From Desulfurococcus sp. (lineage in GTDB: Archaea > Thermoproteota > Thermoprotei_A > Sulfolobales > Desulfurococcaceae), in assembly GCA_026626905.1 (NCBI GenBank), contig JAPNUX010000006.1, positions 1 to 64,000 of the forward strand: 64,000 nt of DNA. The letters are read 5' to 3'. The stretch's first letter is position 1. Each line of letters opens with the position of its first letter. Position numbers and translations under genes: made by a program. Under the pieces are notes generated by a model, which worked only from the letters and a program-made list of their open reading frames with translations, had not been told where the DNA came from and ran no database searches. Below are positions 60,170 through 64,000 of the stretch, piece by piece.

Positions 60170-60910
60170 ATGGCCAGGCTTGTTTTACCTGAAGCTAAAG
60201 TATTCAAGGAGATAATTGGAGCTGTCGGCAAGCTAGCCGACGAAGTAGCATTAAGGATTACAGGTGAGGGTGTTTCACTGAAAGCCCTCGACATAGATCA
60301 GTCATCATACATTGAGGTCCTACTCCCCAGCGACATGTTCCTCGAGTACAATGTTAGCGAGGAGGAAATAGTAGGGGTTTCAACCAGTAATCTCAAGAAG
60401 GTGTTGAAGAACCTGAAGAAAGGTGAAAACTTAATCGTGGAGAGCAGTGGGGACTACGTTAGCTTTACAGTGGGAGCTATAGCAAGGAGAGTATATAGGT
60501 TTAGAAACCTCGAGGTCTCACTACCCGAGATACCCGAATTCAACTTAGAGTTTAATGCTTCAGCACAGCTTACATCATCAAGTATCAAGAAGATACTGGA
60601 GGATGCTGAAAGCGTTAGCAGCGTGGTTGAGATAGATGCTTCTTCAAGCGATATGCTAGTATTCAGGGCGAAAGGAACTGGGAAAGTCGAAGTGAAGCTA
60701 ACCCTAGGCTCCCTAGCCCTTATATCACTAGACGTTAAAAAACCATCGAAATCCACGTATGATATTGCGAAGCTGTCAACAGTACTAGGCCTTACAAGCA
60801 TCTCGGATACAGTGCTCCTTGAGCTGTCAGATAAAGCTCCCCTTAAACTGGAATTCAAGATAGGCTCCGGCAGAGTCACATACCTCCTAGCACCCATAGA
60901 AGAAGGGTAG
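60170..60910 (+). CDS. pcn: DNA polymerase sliding clamp (PCNA)
   Basis: Ring-forming processivity clamp, 246 aa with two PCNA folds. Signatures are FKEIIGAVGKLADEVALRITGEGVSLKALDIDQSSYIEVLLP and the interdomain LEFNASAQLTSSSIKKIL; the C-terminal tail is YLLAPIEEG. Crenarchaea commonly carry several PCNA paralogues forming heterotrimers; which one this is cannot be told from one sequence. It is preceded by its own promoter and strong SD. Confidence 0.95.
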   Translation: MARLVLPEAKVFKEIIGAVGKLADEVALRITGEGVSLKALDIDQSSYIEVLLPSDMFLEYNVSEEEIVGVSTSNLKKVLKNLKKGENLIVESSGDYVSFTVGAIARRVYRFRNLEVSLPEIPEFNLEFNASAQLTSSSIKKILEDAESVSSVVEIDASSSDMLVFRAKGTGKVEVKLTLGSLALISLDVKKPSKSTYDIAKLSTVLGLTSISDTVLLELSDKAPLKLEFKIGSGRVTYLLAPIEEG

Positions 60911-60979
60911 TCCTACTGCAGGAGGCTTCAGCACACGCATATTTTACCCTCGGGCTCCCCCGCTTGGGAGTGTACCTCT

Positions 60980-61726
60980 ATGACCTCCCCTAGTAGTATA
61001 AATGAGGCTAAACTAAACGCATCAGAGTACACGTGCCGCTATTTGAGCACAGCTTTCAGCGAATCCGTGATAATAGGTGTGGGTACGGGTTCAACAGTCA
61101 AGGTATTCATTGAGAAATGCAGGGATTTCCTAAGGAGTAGACTGCTCGTGCCATCCTCACTGGATACTGCTATTACTCTAGCATCCATGGGTTTCACCAG
61201 TATAGCTGATCCAGCCGTAGTTGATGAAATAGACGTGTATGTTGATGGAGCCGATGAAGTATCCAGGAGACTCGACCTTGTAAAAGGAAGAGGTGGGGCA
61301 TTCCTGAGAGAAAAGACGCTTGCATTGAGAAGCAAGATGAGAGTATACATCGTGGATTACACGAAGTACACTGGGGCCAGCTACCTCTACGCGAAGCCTA
61401 TCCCAATAGAGATTATACCTATCTCTGTGAAGTACACTCTAAGGAAACTCAAAGAGCTGGGTTACGGCGAACCAGTGATACGTGCAGGTTCAGGTAAAGA
61501 CGGCCCTATAGTCTCAGATAACGGCAACCTTATAGTAGACTACCACCTGGTTAAGCCAGTCGAGAACCCCCTAGCCTTCCACAACACCTTAAAGCTTATC
61601 CATGGTGTTGTGGAAACAGGAATCTTCCCCTCAGAGCAGCTGGTTGATATGGTTGTAGTAGGGGAGCCGGTATCCGTGAGAGTTTTAAAGCCGGCGGGAG
61701 AATACACTGGAGGGCAGGTGGCTTAA
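60980..61726 (+). CDS. rpiA: Ribose-5-phosphate isomerase A
   Basis: Interconverts ribose 5-phosphate and ribulose 5-phosphate. 248 aa. Signatures are IGVGTGSTVKVFI (the phosphate loop), the catalytic Asp cluster VDVYVDGADEV-like DEIDVYVDGADEV, and KGRGGAFLREK with the catalytic Glu. C-terminal VVETGIFPSEQLVDMVVVGEP. ATG with GGGAG at 9 bases. The stop abuts the DUF457 gene without a gap. It supplies ribose phosphate for nucleotide and PRPP synthesis, PRPP being the substrate of beta-RFAP synthase. Confidence 0.95.
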   Translation: MTSPSSINEAKLNASEYTCRYLSTAFSESVIIGVGTGSTVKVFIEKCRDFLRSRLLVPSSLDTAITLASMGFTSIADPAVVDEIDVYVDGADEVSRRLDLVKGRGGAFLREKTLALRSKMRVYIVDYTKYTGASYLYAKPIPIEIIPISVKYTLRKLKELGYGEPVIRAGSGKDGPIVSDNGNLIVDYHLVKPVENPLAFHNTLKLIHGVVETGIFPSEQLVDMVVVGEPVSVRVLKPAGEYTGGQVA

Positions 61727-62173
61727 GTGAGAAAGGATACTCATGTACTGCTAGGCTTTGCTGTGGGAATGTACCTAGGCTGGGATCTCGAGTCATCTAT
61801 GATTGCAGCAGTGGTCTCCAGCATAGGAGCCTCTATCCCAGATATAGACTTGAAGTTTAAGCATAGGAAGACTCTTCACAACATCTTCGCTATGGCTGTG
61901 CTCGTTACTATAGTCTTGCTAGTATCATGGTTCACGGGTTCCCCGAGACATGAAAGCCTCCTGGTAGTTTCAGCACTAGCAGCTGGATGGCTGTCCCATG
62001 TTCTCTCAGATATGCTGAACTATCAGAAAGTGTTCATCTTCTACCCGTTCTCGGATTTCTCAGTAGCCTTAGGAGTAGCGAGGAGTAATAATCCAGTTTT
62101 AAACATGCTGTTGTCGGCTGGAGCTGCTGCACTAATATACTTGAGGCTCCGAGAGCTAGGAGTTGTAGTTTAG
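61727..62173 (+). CDS. DUF457-type membrane-bound metal-dependent hydrolase-like protein
   Basis: 148-aa protein with four predicted helices. The N-terminal THVLLGFAVGMYLG and the first-loop SSIGASIPDIDLKFKHRKTLHN carry the His/Asp residues of the YdjM/DUF457 family, and GWLSHVLSDMLN supplies a second His-Asp pair. These resemble the bacterial LexA-regulated YdjM proteins; function unknown. GTG directly after the rpiA stop, with GGTGG five bases upstream, so it is coupled to rpiA. Confidence 0.8.
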   Translation: MRKDTHVLLGFAVGMYLGWDLESSMIAAVVSSIGASIPDIDLKFKHRKTLHNIFAMAVLVTIVLLVSWFTGSPRHESLLVVSALAAGWLSHVLSDMLNYQKVFIFYPFSDFSVALGVARSNNPVLNMLLSAGAAALIYLRLRELGVVV

Positions 62174-62185
62174 CGGGAAAGAATC

Positions 62186-63667
62186 CTAGCTGTGTTTTCT
62201 CCGAGCGACTTGACGTGAGAGTAATCCTAGTGCTACAGCTACTGTAAGTGTGACCGCTAACCCTATAGTAGCATACGTGTGGGCTTGATCACGGAGCTCT
62301 CGGATTCTATTGAGTTCCTCGTTAATCCTGGTTGTATTGGCTTTAAGAAGAATATTCTCTGAGGAGCACGTGGCTAGCTTATCATTCAACTCGCTGACTG
62401 TCTGGTTTAACGTTGAAATCGTGTTGTTCAACTCGTATATCTTGGTATTCAACTCTGAGATGTTAATATCTCTCTCTGAGATAGCTTTCAACACGCTACT
62501 ATACCCTAGCGGGGTTATTGAGCTACTAGCTAGAAGCAGGGAGACTAGCTGGCTGCTCGTAAGCGTTAAATCCACCTGCTGTACTCCACTGCCTACTAGA
62601 GCTAGATACCCGCATCCACTAGTACTACCTCCAGGATCAAATACTGCTATTAAAGCGTTCCCTCGGCTGGCTCTAACTGATGCAAGAAGCATTCTAAAGC
62701 CCTCGTATACTGTATCTAAGTATTTCTGCGGTATACTCCCTCCTGTAATGCTCTTTAAGACTGATAGCTGAGGCACATACACGTGTACCACTGGCGTGCT
62801 AGGATTACTTAAAGCTAGCTTTAAGACATCTATTAGAGACAGCATGGTTTGATTAAGCCACCAGGATGCTGCATCCTCAGGTAGCTCTAGGAAGAGCCTG
62901 CTGTAATCTAGTACTAGATTCCATGCTACAGTGTCTGCAATAACGCTCTTTAAACCGCTACCCATGCCCACCCCGATCATAATACTACCTGGATAGAATA
63001 GAGTGATGTTCCCTTCACTTGCCTGGATCACGTAGAACGTCATAGTGTAGTTCCCAGCCTCCACTCTCCCCGTGCTGTTCTCGAGAACGTATATTCTGGG
63101 AGGTGTGAGCTCTCTACTCTGAGAGGTATTCAGCTGCCATATGTACTCTCCAACCTCTATTGTTAGCACGCCGCCAGTAAGGTTTACACGCATGCTCACG
63201 CCTATATCATCCCAGTAGATGCTTTCATTAGCTCTTAGAGTTAGGAGCCTGGGTGGAATATACTTGCCTGTGAGATTGTAGAGTGGGTTGTATGAGTATG
63301 AATTGATGGAGGGGTCTACTAGAGGATTGTTCACCATGGCAGTATTATTCCATAATACTAGTACTCTCGACTGATTGACATCCCTGTACGTGACAGTTTC
63401 TTCATGCGGCTTAACACCTGTAGTCAGCCAGTACAAGTAGTAGAGGGGGCTTAAATTCTCTTGGGGTTCCACTAGGTAGAATCCTACTGGAGTTGTGTTG
63501 CCGTATACTTCTCTTATAATGTTGAGGACTACTTGATGATTCGAGTCGGGTAGGTAAATGTATACTACAGCGCTGGGTGTGACTTGAGCTGAGACTGAAT
63601 TCCCGTAAGCGAGCACTAGTATTAGAGATAAGAGTGAAACAGCCAATATAGATTTAGCTGCACTCAT
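62186..63667 (-). CDS. Secreted, C-terminally anchored surface protein with coiled-coil stalk
   Basis: 493 aa from ATG 63667. A signal peptide (SILAVSLLSLILVLAYGNSVSA-Q) begins it. A large beta-rich extracellular domain with many N-x-S/T sequons follows. A heptad coiled coil covers about residues 405-468 (ISELNTKIYELNNTI, TLNQTVSELNDKL), and a final helix TIGLAVTLTVAVALGLL ends in RRKHS, a typical archaeal stalk and anchor. Segments near VVHVYVPQLS and NALIAVFDPGG hint at an alkaline-phosphatase-like or type I phosphodiesterase fold, but catalytic residues are not recognised. The frame extends upstream to 63727, past the TATA box. Confidence 0.75.
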   Translation of the reverse strand: MSAAKSILAVSLLSLILVLAYGNSVSAQVTPSAVVYIYLPDSNHQVVLNIIREVYGNTTPVGFYLVEPQENLSPLYYLYWLTTGVKPHEETVTYRDVNQSRVLVLWNNTAMVNNPLVDPSINSYSYNPLYNLTGKYIPPRLLTLRANESIYWDDIGVSMRVNLTGGVLTIEVGEYIWQLNTSQSRELTPPRIYVLENSTGRVEAGNYTMTFYVIQASEGNITLFYPGSIMIGVGMGSGLKSVIADTVAWNLVLDYSRLFLELPEDAASWWLNQTMLSLIDVLKLALSNPSTPVVHVYVPQLSVLKSITGGSIPQKYLDTVYEGFRMLLASVRASRGNALIAVFDPGGSTSGCGYLALVGSGVQQVDLTLTSSQLVSLLLASSSITPLGYSSVLKAISERDINISELNTKIYELNNTISTLNQTVSELNDKLATCSSENILLKANTTRINEELNRIRELRDQAHTYATIGLAVTLTVAVALGLLSRQVARRKHS

Positions 63668-63705
63668 ATGTATCGCCCTTGATATATAGAATATAGGGGG
63701 TGAAG

Positions 63706-63713
63706 TTTTTATA
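63706..63713 (-). promoter_or_regulatory. TATA box of the surface-protein gene
   Basis: TATAAAAA on the minus strand is centred about 26 bases ahead of 63683, leaving a leader of about 16 nt before the ATG at 63667. It falls inside the longer open frame (to 63727), which is the reason for choosing the shorter protein. Confidence 0.55.
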
Positions 63714-63938
63714 GGATAGTCTACCACGCGTCGACCCTCACCCTATAGTATCTCGAACCCCGGGCTTCCTGAAGTATAGTTTTATGAGGGCTCTGAGAGC
63801 CTTCTATACGCTTAATGTAGAAGGTAGAGGACTGGTAAGAGGGCTTGGCTATCTAAGATAAACCAGATGAAATTGAAGAGTGCTTTTCAAGCCCTATATA
63901 CTCTATGAGGGTGTAGAAGGAGCTCGAGGCTGAATTAA

Positions 63939-64000
63939 TTGCATGTGCTTGTAGTCGGCTTGCTACCACAGGATTCTGGTAAAACAACTGTAGCTAGAGC
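63939..64000 (+). CDS. P-loop ATPase/GTPase, N-terminal fragment cut by the window edge
   Basis: The frame opens after a stop at 63936 and reads LHVLVVGLLPQDSGKTTVAR to the end of the window. GLLPQDSGKTT is a Walker A motif in the form (GxLPxDSGKT) seen in some archaeal P-loop proteins. TTG 63939 has GAGG about nine bases upstream; GTG 63945 is the alternative. Too little is visible to name a function. The gap before it (63728-63938) holds no recognised gene. Confidence 0.7.
   Translation, partial: MHVLVVGLLPQDSGKTTVAR

Noticed and set aside
63735-63775. GTTCGAGA-like string on the minus strand resembling a tRNA T-arm
   Set aside because: The flanking bases do not form a 5-bp T stem and there is no acceptor or anticodon arm in range.
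63783-63860. Small plus-strand ORF of about 25 codons beginning ATGAGGGCTCTG
   Set aside because: No ribosome site, no recognisable sequence, and it overlaps a CCTTCTA/TAGAAGG inverted repeat that explains its pattern better.
1-64000. CRISPR arrays, IS elements, prophage or integrated plasmid
   Set aside because: I saw no regularly spaced repeats, transposase, integrase or phage-like genes; apart from the relic at 36882-37560 the window looks like ordinary chromosomal backbone.

Overview
The window reads as chromosomal DNA of a hyperthermophilic crenarchaeon, most likely Desulfurococcales. The grounds are single-copy archaeal information genes (PCNA, FAU-1, TiaS, deoxyhypusine synthase, RadB-like ATPase, UPF0147, CDP-archaeol synthase), a crenarchaeal-type alternative mevalonate operon, a methanopterin-type cofactor gene, tight ATGA gene overlaps, TATA-box promoters and GGTG-type ribosome binding sites. 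There is no rRNA, CRISPR array, IS element or prophage. One tRNA gene (Leu, anticodon CAG) and one clear C/D box guide sRNA are present.

Layout. 1-1047: 3' part of a CaiB-type CoA transferase. 1205-10241 (minus): an eleven-gene complex-I-like operon in the order A-H-J-K-L-N-M / B-C-D-I, with no NADH-input module. It mixes hydrogenase-like cysteine motifs with three antiporter-like subunits. 10711-20554: a gamma-glutamyltransferase homologue; a beta-RFAP synthase/DUF447/DUF1464 operon; a MATE exporter; HAD and MoaB proteins; an alkyltransferase; an HTH regulator; an MFS carrier; and two DUF131 membrane proteins. 20792-29804: a complete glycine cleavage set (P-protein in two subunits, L-like, T, H) with serine hydroxymethyltransferase, DeoC and an aminopropyltransferase, arranged divergently around a symmetric TATA element. 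29849-36774: a DUF2139-like protein, an NfeD/SPFH pair, an EamA carrier, tRNA-Leu, FAU-1 and two small conserved proteins.

36882-37560 is a decayed MNT/HEPN toxin-antitoxin locus. It is split by an inverted 101-bp copy of part of the intact Clp1-type RNA kinase gene lying 4.5 kb away. 37667-42999 (minus) carries thymidylate kinase, both phosphomevalonate dehydratase subunits, the UbiD-type anhydromevalonate phosphate decarboxylase, the Clp1 kinase and an RNase-H-like protein. 43061-50479: RadB-like ATPase, CarS, SufBC, an Lhr helicase and a membrane glycosyltransferase. 50523-64000: an MBL hydrolase, the C/D sRNA, a small zinc protein, a PfkB kinase, a DppA-like peptidase, an HD nucleotidase, a carboxyltransferase, an aminotransferase, TiaS-DHS, a PD-(D/E)XK protein, PCNA, RpiA, a DUF457 protein, a surface protein with a coiled-coil stalk, and the start of a P-loop ATPase.

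How the parts fit (inference). The pterin-cofactor operon could supply the C1 carrier used by the glycine cleavage system and GlyA. The mevalonate operon and CarS feed archaeal lipid synthesis. SpeE, TiaS and DHS link polyamines to translation. The complex-I-like operon is the energy-conserving membrane machine, with an unknown electron donor (ferredoxin is the obvious guess) and an unknown acceptor.
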